A DNA stretch of 64,000 nucleotides from assembly GCA_963921195.1 (NCBI GenBank), contig OY992537.1, positions 146,640,275 through 146,704,274 on the forward strand, given 5' to 3'. The DNA is from Pegoplata infirma (taxonomy: Eukaryota; Arthropoda; Insecta; Diptera; Anthomyiidae). The position numbers and the translations under genes are program-made. Within the stretch, counting starts at the first letter, position 1. Every line of letters begins with the position of its first letter. Shown in pieces: positions 22,139-32,300 of this stretch. The notes under the pieces are model-generated. The model did no database searches. It was given only the letters and a program-made list of their open reading frames with translations, and was not told where the DNA came from.

Positions 22139-22375
22139 AGAGAGATGGGCGTATGAGTAAATTTTGACTCACAGTCACTTACGCTCGAATCACTTACGTA
22201 AATTTTTTTGTTTTAATCTCGCTCACTTACTAATCACGTGAGGAAAAAAAATGTTCACGCGTGACTAACGCCAGATTTTTTTCAACTCACGCTTACTCAC
22301 AATCACGTGATTGAAATAAAAATCACTCACGCGTGATTCACGCAAATCACGTGACCAGCGCCCATCTTTAATACA
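22139..22375. mobile_element. Short hAT-like element with AGATGGGCG ends and TCACG repeats
   Basis: Begins AGAGATGGGCG and ends GCGCCCATCTTTA, enclosing clustered TCACGTGA, CACGCGTGA and ACTCACGCT motifs. Ends and motifs match the larger hAT2 at 29497-31472. I could not confirm an 8-bp duplication here. Confidence 0.55.
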
Positions 22376-22911
22376 ATACGCCCATCTTGTTAAATAAGAT
22401 TTTCCGTTTTTTTTGTATTTGTCTCTTAAAATATGTTATTTGTAATTTTATACAAAAATTTAATACAGTAATATCATAAAATACAGAAATAAACGGAATA
22501 TCGAAAGCTAATTTGCTATCGAATGAAATACCGCACGATAACGTATAAACACTCGCTCGATATCGAATGACATCATTAGAAATTTCGATACACATAACTC
22601 GATCACGAGTGATGTCATCCCAAAAGAAAAGAAATTGCACGTTCGAGTAGAATTTCGATCGCTATCGACTGCGAGAATAAGCCCCCTGGTGTTTTTTGGT
22701 TTGGATTGAGATACACCACAGGTCAACGATACATTCACCAAACATATAATTTTCTAAAACAAAAAAATGTTTGGGTACGCTTCGAACCAGATAGGTGATA
22801 TACATAACCCTAACAAGGAAATGTTTAGGAACATTTAAAAAAGTTTCTTATACTTTGCCTAAAAAACTTAGAAAATTTTTGGTTAATTGGAAACATATAT
22901 AGTTTTATATG

Positions 22912-23593
22912 CCCGAGTAAAAATTTTTATATGATGCAATATATAATGATATATGACACAATGTATATTAATACGCAATTTGATCCGAATAATGGTGGAT
23001 GTTTTTGCATTAAAAAAGATCAACTTGTATAAAATATGATTTGATTTCATCCGAGTTTTGACCAGACATTGCCTTATATTGGTGGATCTAATTAGATCTA
23101 ATTTCACAAAAACATATAAAATCCTGGTGTTTTTTGGTTGGGGTTGAGATTCACCACAGGTCAACGATACATTCACCAAACATATAATTTTCAAAAAAAA
23201 AAATGTTTGGGTACGCTTCGAACCAGATAGGTGATATACATAACCCTAACAAGGAAATGTTTAGGAACATTTTGAAAAGTTTCTTATACTTTGCTTAAAA
23301 ACCTTAGACATTTTTTTGTTAATTGGAAATATAGTTTTATATGGAACAGAATAAGCTATATATAATGTTATGTTAAATTATACAGAAAAACAAATTTTGT
23401 ATTGACCCTCATATAATTTTATATAATTATATCAACCGTACACCTTTTAGTCCGAATCATGATAAAATTATATATTACTACATATGACTGCATTAAATAA
23501 ACGTAGAAAATATCTCAGGAATGTATAATCATATATAATTTATTATGTTTGTATCAAGTTATATATTGTAATATATGTCTATATTTACTCGGG
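22912..23593. mobile_element. Complete CCCGAGTAAA unit, 682 bp
   Basis: CCCGAGTAAAAATT at the left and TTTACTCGGG at the right. The inside is AT-rich (many ATATA tracts) with a tRNA T-arm-like piece on the minus strand near 23211-23228 (GGTTCGAAGCGTACCC followed by a T-run). It gives the reference structure for the interrupted copy starting at 19977, whose parts align to it across two nested elements. Confidence 0.7.
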
Positions 23594-23681
23594 TATATAT
23601 GGAACAGAATGAGAAATATATAATTTTATATTAAATTATACAGAAAAACAAATTTTGTATTGACCCTCATATAATTAAATA

Positions 23682-24975
23682 AGGAGTGAGATCATAAAAA
23701 TGTTAACACACATAAAGTTAAATAAAAAACAGACTACTGAATTTTAAGACTTCAAACCAAATTTTTATTAAATAAAATTTAATACAAAATCATAACAAAA
23801 AAACCGCATGGAACTCTAACCACTACGAACAAAGTTATCCACTTTTTCCGGAAACCCTCCCATTAAGGCTTTTATGGTAGTTTCTGTCACCTTTTTAGAG
23901 CAGGTGGTCCATCTACGTTTGAAATCTTGCATGTCCTGGGAGACCTTTTTTGTGCCCTTTAATTCTTTTTTAACAAGAGCCCAATATCTCTCCACTGGCC
24001 TGAGCTCCGGGCAGTTTGGTGGATTTGCCTCTCTTGGTACAAAAACCACATTATTATCATTATACCACTCCAGCGCTTTCTTGCTGTAGTGACAAGATGC
24101 TAAATCGGGCCAAAAGTAAGTGGATACATTGTGCTGACTCAGGAACGGAAGAAGTCTCTTCTGCAAACACTCCTTGATATAAATTTCGCTGTTTATAGAG
24201 CCAGATGTCACAAATGACTGGCTTCTTTGGCCGCAGCTACATATGGCTTGCCATACTAGGAATTTTTTGGGGAATTTCGTTTGCTTTTTTGACCGAAATT
24301 TTTCCGCAACATTTCCTCGAACATCGGAAACATAAAATTCTTGACCAGGGAGCTGCGCAAAATCAGCCAGGACATAAGTTTCGTCGTCCATTACACAACA
24401 GTTGTATTTTTTATAAAATTTGATTTCAATTTTCTAGCTCTGGTTTTGGCCTCCAAATTTTTAAAAGCGTTTCTATCGGGAACTTTTTGAACTTTGTAGG
24501 ACTTTAGTCCCGCCTTACGTTTCACTTTACGTACAAAAAAGTCTGAGCATTGGGCTAACCGAGCTGTTTTTCTGCCAGATGTGTTAGGAGCTCTCTTAAG
24601 GATGCTTTTAACTTTATATGCCTTACCAATGTTACGATAACCAGTCGTTGTTCCTGTTCCCGGCTTCCTTTCAATTGTTAGGTGTTCCAGATACCTTTTT
24701 ACCACTTTTGAAACTGTTTGGCGGCATACATTAGTTTCTTTGGCAATTTTTTTGTATGTCCATGTTTGGTTTTGTTGAAAATATTTAATTATTTTTGAAC
24801 GCACTTTTCTTTCATCGTCCATTGTGTAAAAAATTGCAAATTAAAACTCATGATGTAAATTAATTTATTAACTGACATATTTTTAAAATGTAAACTGCCG
24901 AAAAAAAAAATTTGGAAGCTTTACACCAAAGTTGTAGGCAAAAATGTGTGTTAACATTTTTATGATCTCACTCCT
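23682..24975 (-). mobile_element. DD37E-type Tc1/mariner element, 1294 bp, nearly intact
   Basis: TA at 23680-23681 and 24976-24977. Perfect-looking inverted ends begin AGGAGTGAGATCATAAAAAT and continue through GTTAACACACA, about 30 bp. Total length and single transposase gene fit an intact mariner-sized element. The transposase lies on the minus strand and has one frameshift. Inserted into an AT-rich CCCGAGTAAA unit, so it is younger than that unit. Confidence 0.92.
23816..24822 (-). pseudogene. DD37E transposase, one frameshift
   Basis: Cut-and-paste transposase of the Tc1/mariner superfamily. The N-terminal part (24822 to about 24400, start MDDERKVRSK) has a helix-turn-helix, TYKKIAKETNVCRQTVSKVV, then a basic linker with KPGTG. 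The catalytic part (24391 to 23816) starts at MDDETYVLADF, with the first Asp, then FPKKFLVWQAICSCG, and FWPDLASCHYS with the second Asp. The Glu is in RPVERYW, with 37 residues between second Asp and Glu, hence DD37E, a class known from mosquitoes and other insects. The two parts are in different frames and overlap near 24391, so a single frameshift separates about 143 and 191 residues (about 334 in total, a normal size). Otherwise no stops, which implies a fairly recent insertion. Confidence 0.92.
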
Positions 24976-25439
24976 TATAATTATATCAACCGTACGCATT
25001 TTAATCCGAATCATGATTAAATTATATATAACTACATATGACTGCATTTAAAAAATTTAGAAAATAGCTCACGGAATATATGATCATATATGATTCGTTA
25101 GGTTTGTATCAAGTTATATATTGTTATATATGTTTATTTTTACTCGGGTATAAAATTACTTCAAATATTTTGTTTTATCAAATCCCGAGTAAAAAAATTG
25201 ATATGACACAATATATAATTTAATATGGGTTCGTGTGTATTTTGATATAATCTTATACGAAAAATGGTTTCATAAGATTTGATCTAATATTATATAATAA
25301 TATCAGTTTTTATAACTCTATATCGACTTTGATACGAGTTTTGGTCTAATCCAATGATATAAAATTATATCCAATTATATTAAAATTTATACAATTTTAT
25401 AAATCGGATGTTTTTTTTTAGTTTTTAATAAAAAGTTGA

Positions 25440-25636
25440 AAAATTAAAATAATAAAAATAAGTTGTTCTTTGAAAAAAACTTAGAAAAATTTCAAAAAAT
25501 GGAGTCATGTTAAATTTTATATAAAACACACAAAAAAATTTGTCCTTGAAAAAAACTTAGAAAAATTTAAAAAAATGGAGTTATATAAAATTTTATAAAA
25601 AACACTTAGAAAATATTTGCGATAAAAAAATGTTCC
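25440..25636. repeat. ~88-bp tandem repeat, left part
   Basis: About two and a half units with CTTGAAAAAAACTTAGAAAA and AAATTTTATATAAAACAC. Continues on the other side of the inserted element at 27842-28092 with about three more units. Confidence 0.8.
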
Positions 25637-26282
25637 CCCGAGTAAAAAGGAATTTATATAAATGTATATTATTTTATATGTTTTCATAAAACCATATAAA
25701 ACTATATGAGTCAAAGTATAAAATTATATCTCACTTTGAAATTTTCCAATTTTTTTAAATGATGTCATATAAAATCATATCTAATTATATTGTTCATAAT
25801 ATATTAATATAAATGGTAGATGTAATCATACGTTGCACATAAAACTTAATCCGATTTCATACATTATTATACATGACTTTATATCTAATTATGTATCGGA
25901 CTTTACTAAACAAAAAATCCAGTATCAATTTATGTATAATTATATATGACTAATATAATACCATTTAAAACTATATATGGTTCCATACTAAAAAAATTTC
26001 CAACAAAAATAATAGATATAATTATATGTGTCTTAAACGATAACATATCTGTATTTGTATGGTACTATATATACGCAAATTTCGTCTAAACTCAATATAT
26101 ATTTATAAATGGTCGCATATGTAATGGAATATATATTTTGATATAATCATGTATATAAAAAATATTTTTTTGACCAAACAACTAGCCATATATAATTATA
26201 TATGCCAGTATTTCAAAATTTATTTTTGTGTGGCAACATATATGATTATACAAAACTTTTTATTGGATCATATAAGATTACA

Positions 26283-26930
26283 TATGATTTTTGGGAACCC
26301 GAGTTCGATTCCCGGCCCAGTCGAGAAAAAAAAAGTTTTTTTTTTATTTTTTTTAAACAGAAAACACTTTTTTATTGCATTTAATTTTTTTAGAACTAAA
26401 AAATTTTCATTTTTGGAATTTTTGCAATCATTTTTAAAAAATTATTTTTCTTTTATATAGTTATATATAACTATATTTGATTTATTATAAAATTATCTAT
26501 AATTTTTGGGAACCCGAGTTCGATTCCAGAAAAAAAATATATTTTTTTTATTTTTTTTAAATAGAAAACACTTTTTTATTGCATTTATTTTTTTTAGAAC
26601 TAAAAATTTTTCTTTTTTTGAATTTTTGCAATCATTTTTAAAAAATTATATTGCTTTTATATAGTTATATATAATTATATTTAATTTGTTATAAAATTAT
26701 CTATCATTTTTGGGAACCCGAGTTCGATTCCAGAAAAAAATATATTTTTTTATTTTTTTTTTAAATAGAAAACACTTTTTTATTGCATTTGTTTTTTTAG
26801 AACTTAAAAAATTTTACTTTTTGAATTTTTGCAATTATTTTTAAAATTTATATTGCATTTATATAGTTAATAATAGCTATATTTGGTTTAAATTATCAAT
26901 GATTTTTGGAACCGATCTCAAATCTAATTC
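26283..26930. repeat. ~210-bp tandem repeat with tRNA T-arm-like motif
   Basis: Three copies and a partial fourth start at about 26287, 26502, 26710 and 26893. Each opens with GGGAACCCGAGTTCGATTCC (tRNA B-box type), followed by A-runs and T-runs and GAAAACACTTTTTTATTGCA. No matching A box upstream, so these are T-arm fragments and not tRNA genes. Confidence 0.8.
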
Positions 26931-27266
26931 TGATTTCCTGATTCCATGAAAAATTTCAAACTTATAAGCCAAAGTCTTATTTCACTTTGGAAGCCTATGA
27001 CTTGGAAAATAGGCATATCGCTACATTAAAATTATTATTTAAGCTTACCATGGAAGCCCCTAATAGCGCTGTACCTCATTCCAATTTTTTTTTTTTTTTG
27101 CAAATTTTATCAAAAATTTTCTAAGTCTTTTTGAAAATTGTGTACAAGTGAATAACATATTTAATTGGATGTAATCATATATTACTATATGTTAGATCAA
27201 TTTGATATAATTAGATACGATCAATTTATTTAAAACTAAGTCTTTTAAAGTTGTTATTTGCTAACA

Positions 27267-27340
27267 ACGTCCGCTGGTCTAGAGGGTAGAGATTGCGATT
27301 ACAAAACGGAAGACTTGTGGTTCTAATCTCCGTCCGTTCG
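27267..27340 (+). other. tRNA-like module with correctly spaced A and B boxes
   Basis: TGGTCTAGAGGGTAGAG (27275-27291) and GGTTCTAATCTCC (27319-27331) are 44 bp apart, as in a true tRNA, and a run of at least ten T follows at 27344. Stems pair imperfectly, so I do not call a functional tRNA. A tRNA-derived fragment, or a Pol III-competent module inside the AT-rich element. Confidence 0.5.
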
Positions 27341-27474
27341 AAGTTTTTTTTTTTATTTATTTTCAGTTTGACATTATTATATCTAAAACTAAATCTAAAA
27401 ATAGAAACATTTTTTGGATAAAAATGTATCCAATAATTTTTTTATAAAATCAAGATATCAGATATTATAAGATA

Positions 27475-27775
27475 ACTTTGGCGCGGCCAAATTTCGGATG
27501 AAATTACATTATATAATATCCAATTTAACATAAAATCATGATATTGGATATTTTAAGATAACTTTGGCGCGGCCAATTTCCGGATGAAATTACATCATAT
27601 TATATCATATTTAATACAAAATCATGATAATAGATAATTTGGGATAACTTTGGCGCGGCCAATTTCCGGATGAAATCACATAAAATCAAATATTAAACTG
27701 TAACTTCATATATTATAAGATGTTATGAGATAACTTTGGCGCGGCCAATTTTCGGATGAAATTTAGCAAAATCAG
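27475..27775. repeat. ~85-95-bp repeat with GC-rich core, four copies
   Basis: AACTTTGGCGCGGCCAATTT followed by CCGGATGAAAT occurs near 27474, 27558, 27647 and 27733. The GC-rich core stands out in otherwise extremely AT-rich DNA. Confidence 0.85.
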
Positions 27776-27841
27776 ATCCAATAAATTATATATAATTTTA
27801 TAAGATAACATGTTTTACCATACAATTTTTTTTTACTCGGG

Positions 27842-28092
27842 CCTTGAAAAAAACTTAGAAAAATTTAAAAGATGGAGTCATATAAAATTTTATATAAAAC
27901 ACTTAGAAAATATTCGTGATAAAAAAGTGGTGCTTGGAAAAATCTTAGAAAAATAAAAAAATATGAAGTCATATGAAATTTTATATAAAACACTTTGAAA
28001 ATATTTATGACAAAAATATGTTCTTGGAAAACCTTTAAAAAAATTAAAAAATAATGGAGACATATAAAATTTTATATAAAACACTTAGAAAT
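27842..28092. repeat. ~88-bp tandem repeat, right part
   Basis: Three units continuing the array at 25440-25636. 28093-28278 is the AT-rich right end of the host element. Confidence 0.75.
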
Positions 28093-28531
28093 TTAAAATG
28101 ATGCATGGGACCAGATGTTACAACATATAGTTATGTATGGCGATATCTTAAAAAAATCCTACATCAAAATTTATTATATAAATTTATCTTGCAATACATA
28201 GTGTCATACATGATCATATATCAAAAAATATGACTATATAAAAGTATATAAGATCATATTAAATTATTTTTACTCGGGTGGAACAGAATAAGCTATATAT
28301 AATTTTGTGTTAAATTATACAGAAAATCAAATTTTGTATTGATCCTCATATAATTTTATATAATTGTATCAACCGTGCACCTTTTAATCCGAATCATGAT
28401 TAAATTATATATAACTACATATGACTGCATTTAAAAAAATTAGAAAATATCGCACGCGATGTATCATCATATATGATTTATTATGTTTGCATCAAGTTAT
28501 ATATTGTTATATATGATTATTTTTACTCGGG

Positions 28532-29240
28532 ATTATTGAGGCGGAAACTATAGACACCACCAGACAAAGGCGTGAATGGACACGCCCCTTTGTAATACAT
28601 TAAAATTTATTTTTGCCTGATCCGTACTCACGCGTTAACGGTGCAACCAATTTTAAGCAAATTTTCATCACAGTTGGTACTTACCGCAGCGATCGGGCAA
28701 AGGGGCTTAAAATGCCGCACCCTTTTGTATTAAATTAAAAAATATTTTTTCCTGTTTCGTAACTATATGCCATATAAAATGCGATGAGACAAATTAAAGT
28801 TAATTGCCACATCAATTTGTAATATACAGAACGTTATTTCTAGCTTATTTGCTATCATGCAAAAACGGCTTAACCAATTCCTTTAAACACTACTGCCATA
28901 TTAGAACCTGAAAACAGTTAAGCCGATTTCAATGAAATTTTCAACACAAATAGTGCTATAGGCAATATTTAACAGCGATTGATAAAAAAAGGCATATAAT
29001 GGCACGCCCCTTTGTACTTTAGAGAGAGTTATTTCTGCCAGTTCCGCAAACGTGGAAAACCTGCTGAACAAATTTAATTGCAATTTTCTTTACGTGCTAA
29101 CCAATAGGGGAACTGTAGGTCACATGAGACCAAAATCGAACTAGATGCGTGAAATGCCACACCCACTTGAACTATTGTGAAAGTTATATCTTTATTGAAG
29201 TTTTCACCACATAAAGTGCTAACCGAGGAGGTTCCTTTTA
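28532..29240. repeat. Helitron C array, resumed after the nest
   Basis: More degenerate units with TTTTCATCACAG, GAGGCGGAAACTATAG and GGACACGCCCCTTTGTA, like the array at 18700-19970. More decayed than the left part. 29240-29488 has no recognisable feature beyond a T-rich tract. Confidence 0.7.
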
Positions 29241-29504
29241 AAAGCCATTAAAGAAATACATTAATATTGGGGTGGGGCTATAATTCGTTTTTTCTGTTTT
29301 GCTTTGCGTCGGGGTCGTAACAGTTGCCTTTTATGGTCAATATTAACTCAGAAAAGTATTGCACCTGCTGGGCAATGTCTTTGGGTTCCTTTTTTGATTT
29401 GAAATCGGGAAGTTCCAAACATGGTGCAAAAAAACGTTTTGATTTTTTTTTTTTTTTTTAAACGTTTTTGATTTTTTTGTTAAAAAAGGTTTTTATTAGA
29501 AATG

Positions 29505-29665
29505 GGATCGTGAGTGACTTTTCAATCACGATCACGCACGCTCACGAAAAAAAAAATTGTAATCACGCACGATCACGCACGAACATTTTTTTTCTGCTCA
29601 CGCTCACGCACGCTCACGTGAGTAGAAAAAAATTTAATCACGCTCACGATCACGAAATACTCACG
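29505..29665. repeat. TCACG motif cluster, left end of hAT2
   Basis: Many copies of TCACGCACG, TCACGATCACG and CACGTGAG in mixed order; the matching right-end cluster is at 31300-31465, with the same ACTCACGCTCACGCACGC block. Confidence 0.85.
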
Positions 29666-30289
29666 AATTAAAATATATAAAAAAATGTATGTTATATTTG
29701 GGAAAGTCCTTGAGCCATCCGTGGTGACAGCTCGCTGACACACCTGACATCCCCATGACATCTCTATATACCGAGTTGAGGACAGTTTCATAAAAAATTT
29801 CAACATTTTCTCAATCATATTCAGCAGTTGTCAGGGGGGGCTGACATTCCCATGATATTTCCCCTAAGTTGTCTTTGTGGAAATGTCTGATATACTAGGT
29901 CATATGAAAATGCCAAAAATCTTCGTATTTCCATTAGTTTCTACTTCCATCCAATTTCCTTTATAAATTATCTATATCATATTAAGAAATAACTTTTCGA
30001 CTTTCCGATGTTTCCGATGTTTTTCTCAGAAATTGAAAAGTTCCCAGATTCAGGGTCGTCCTAAAGTATGGCGCTGGCTACACAAGAATGGGCACAAAGA
30101 ATTTGGGGCCCCGCTGGAAAGTAAAAAATTGCACGACAAAAAAAAAACACATTCTTGTGGTTCAAATTAAATTCATGTTACTACCTGTTTTAAGAAAAAT
30201 AAACTAAAAAATATATTTTGGGTAGGGATATTTTAGCTTGAGTTAATTTTTCTTTACTTATTAAAACCATGATATTCGTGAAAAGAATT

Positions 30290-30890
30290 TGGTTGTAATA
30301 ATGTATCAGAATCTGAGATATTTTTATACGAAAAACGTCTTGGAATCTGAGAGTTTTCAATACGAAAAATGTCTCAGAATCTGAGACTTTGCATACGAAA
30401 AGTGTCTCAGAATCTGAGACTTTCTATTTTGGAAAAACTTCTCTGAACTTTAGAATTTTAAAATCTCAGAATCTGAAACTTTTTGTGTACGAAAAATATT
30501 TCACATTCTGAAACTTTTTATGAAGCAAATATTTCAATGGATTTGAGACTTTTGATATATTACAAATTTCTCCTACACAGAGAAAAATAAATTTCCAACT
30601 GAATTTTTCAGTTGTATCAACTCAAAATTCGGTTGCTGCAACTAAATTTCGCTGTGTCAGATGAATTTTTTAGTTGTTTCAATTAAAGGATAGTTGTATT
30701 AACAAAATTTAGTTGTTAGTTTCGATATTTAGTTGTCACAACCTTAACACAAATGCATCAACCGAATTTTTTTGCAACAACTGAATTTCAGTTGGAAATT
30801 AGCAAATTTGTTTTCTGTGTGTATAGAAAAAGTCTCAGTGTATACGAAAAATCTGTTAGATTCTGAGACTTTTTCTGAACGAAAATAAGA
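30290..30890. repeat. CTCAGAATCTGAG minisatellite, second locus
   Basis: Units like ATGTCTCAGAATCTGAGACT occur at 30290-30560 and again at 30825-30890, the array being split by a MITE. Same unit as 905-1625, with GAAAAAC/ACGAAAA linkers in place of TATAGGAAAAA. Confidence 0.85.
30575..30822. mobile_element. ~245-bp MITE with ACACAGA ends
   Basis: Left CACAGAGAAAAATAAATTTC, right inverted CACACAGAAAACAAATTTG; then both have TTTCCAACTGAA. Flanking TA is possible on both sides. Rich in CAACTAAA/TTTAGTTG motifs. Confidence 0.65.
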
Positions 30891-31299
30891 AATTTTCTTT
30901 TAAAAGAAATTAACCGTATAACCGAATTTATTGGCATTTCAGGCCCCTTAGGTCGAGGGTCCTGTGCACGTGCCTAGTGTGCCCTAATAATTAAAACGGT
31001 ACTGCCCAGATGTAAAAGTTCAGTTTGATATACAACTATTGTGAAGCTATTTCCTTATAGATGTCTTAGAGAATTTTTTCACACTCTTAAAACAAACATT
31101 CATTGATGACAATGTTAGGACATGTTCTCAAGAACTACCTATTATATGTCAGAATCTGAAGGCATTTCCTCATGGAAGCACAGTGCAAATTCCCCAATGA
31201 CACATTTAAAAAACTTATTAAATTTATATTTTTTTAAAGACCATGAAAAAATCAAGAAAACTTTACCGAAGAAAAAAAAAATCTGGGAAACAATTAAAA

Positions 31300-31465
31300 T
31301 CACGAAAAATTCACGCAAGAACTTTACTCACGCACGATCACGCACGAACTTTTTTGTGTTACTCACGCTCACGCACGCTCACGTGAGTAGAAAAAAAAAT
31401 TACTCACGAATCACGTGATTCATGCGTGATTCACGTGATTCACGTTAATCACGTGATTGGTGCCC
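31300..31465. repeat. TCACG motif cluster, right end of hAT2
   Basis: Same motif class as 29505-29665, ending with several ATCACGTGATT palindromes before the terminal CCCATCTCTA. Confidence 0.85.
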
Positions 31466-31512
31466 ATCTCTAGTTTTTATGATGGTCGAATAACTTTTCT
31501 TGAACGGCCCGC

Positions 31513-31690
31513 ATGACACACTCCACCCAACCAAGAAGGTTTGTTCCCATCAACGACCGTAGAGGCCGCCGCGCTTATAAGGATACCAAAAAGTTGTGGA
31601 AGGTGGCCAAATTCTGGCTGCCAAATTTGGCTTCCAAATTTCGTGGAGAGCAAATCAACGCTTACCACGTAAAATGTTGGACCCTACCGT
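31513..31690 (+). other. GC-richer coding-like fragment, copy 1
   Basis: An open frame containing NDRRGRRAYKDTKKLWKVAK and then FWLPNLASKF. An inverted near-identical copy lies at 31997-32145 on the other strand and keeps the same reading frame. Base composition is clearly less AT-rich than the surroundings. It lies in the 3' part of Helitron C; Helitrons are known to capture host exons, so a captured exon is the leading idea. I do not recognise the protein, and it could equally be a piece of another transposon. Confidence 0.45.
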
Positions 31691-31996
31691 GTGAACATTT
31701 AGTACATTTTTTTAATATTTAGTACATTTTTCAGTTTTTTTTTCAATTTTTTTTTTGTTTTTTATATAAAAAAACACCGTTATTATGAAAAAATAATAAA
31801 AACAACAAAATCAGAATTTTGTTGTATTTATTTTATTTGAAATCAATTTTTTTTTTTTCAAAAATAAAATATTTTTTTTTTTTATTTTATTATTATTTTT
31901 TTTTTAAATTTTTAATTGTTTCTGATATTTTTCTGACGTTTTTTTTTTAATTTTTCAAAAAAAAGAGATTTTTTAAGTAGTAGCGGGTATTTCGTA

Positions 31997-32145
31997 CCAT
32001 TCTGCCCAACATTTTACGTAGTAAACGTTGATTTGCTCTCCAAGAAATTTGGAAGCCAAATTTGGCAGCCAGAATTTGGCCACCTTCCACAACTTTTTGG
32101 TATCCTTATAAGCGCGGCGGCCTCTACGGTCGTTGGTTCCTATGA
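31997..32145 (-). other. GC-richer coding-like fragment, inverted copy 2
   Basis: Same stretch as 31513-31690 on the opposite strand, with only a handful of differences (for example SKFRGEQ versus SKFLGEQ). Between the two arms (31740-31970) is poly-T/A-rich DNA. Protein unknown. Confidence 0.45.
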
Positions 32146-32300
32146 CGGAAGAACACGTACGCACAATGTTCCCAACGCTAAGCAAAGTCGAAAAAAATCG
32201 ACCAAACCTCAGGAATAGGTTTATATTCACCAGTGAAAAGTCATGAAGCAGTAGATAAACTGACGAATAAAAAACTCATTCATTATATAATATTTTTTTA

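Larger units (their letters stand above)
21385..22684. mobile_element. 1.3-kb element with AGGGCTAATTCTCGCAGTCG ends
   Basis: The left end AGGGCTAATTCTCGCAGTCG matches the inverted right end GGGGCTTATTCTCGCAGTCG; similarity continues into GATCGAAATT. CCTG flanks both sides (21381-21384, 22685-22688), and the sister copy near 23115 has a single uninterrupted AAATCCTGGTGTT at this place. Superfamily unknown. Contains a hairpin MITE (22018-22138) and a TCACG array (22139-22375). No coding region is recognisable. Confidence 0.7.
23594..25148. mobile_element. Right half of a CCCGAGTAAA unit, split by a mariner
   Basis: Starts TATATATGGAACAGAATGAG and ends TTTTTACTCGGG, matching the right half of 22912-23593. 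The DD37E mariner at 23682-24975 interrupts it at TA. 25149-25183 is a 35-bp spacer before the next element. Confidence 0.6.
25637..27841. mobile_element. CCCGAGTAAA element inserted in an 88-bp repeat, possible TSD CC
   Basis: CCCGAGTAAAAAGG at 25637 and TTTTTTACTCGGG ending 27841. Flanks read ATGTTCC and CCTTGAAAA; neighbouring repeat units have TGTCCTTGAAAA or TGTTCTTGGAAA, so removal with one CC restores a repeat unit. Holds a 3-copy array (26283-26900), a tRNA-like module (27267-27340) and a 4-copy array (27475-27775). Confidence 0.65.
25184..28278. mobile_element. Second CCCGAGTAAA-type element, split by a third
   Basis: CCCGAGTAAAAAAATTG at 25184 and TTTTTACTCGGG ending 28278. It contains an ~88-bp tandem repeat (CTTGAAAAAAACTTAGAAAA ... 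TGGAGTCATATAAAATTTTA) at 25440-25636 that resumes at 27842-28092, so the sequence between is an insertion. AT-rich, no coding. Confidence 0.6.
19977..28531. mobile_element. CCCGAGTAAA element nest, outer pair of ends
   Basis: The outer ends are CCCGAGTAAA at 19977 and TTTACTCGGG ending at 28531, with AT on both sides as a possible 2-bp duplication. The basic unit is about 0.7 kb (the complete copy is 22912-23593). Here its left half (19977-22911) and right half (28279-28531, starting GGAACAGAATAAGC) are 5.4 kb apart because further CCCGAGTAAA-ended material was inserted between them with a possible TG duplication. Left-type ends: 19977, 22912, 25184, 25637; right-type ends: 23593, 25148, 27841, 28278, 28531. 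No coding capacity. Confidence 0.65.
29497..31472. mobile_element. hAT-type non-autonomous element hAT2, TSD GTTTTTAT
   Basis: Exact 8-bp duplication GTTTTTAT at 29489-29496 and 31473-31480. Ends TAGAAATGGG and (inverted) TAGAGATGGGC. Dense TCACGCACG/TCACGATCACG motifs lie next to each end (29505-29660 and 31300-31465). Clustered subterminal motifs are typical of hAT transposase-binding regions. The inside holds a copy of the CTCAGAATCTGAG minisatellite and a 245-bp MITE. No transposase. Confidence 0.87.

Noticed and set aside
31184..31215. CACAGTG followed at 23 bp by an A-rich block, RSS-like
   Set aside because: No partner heptamer in inverted orientation and no duplication; lies inside hAT2. 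Chance match.
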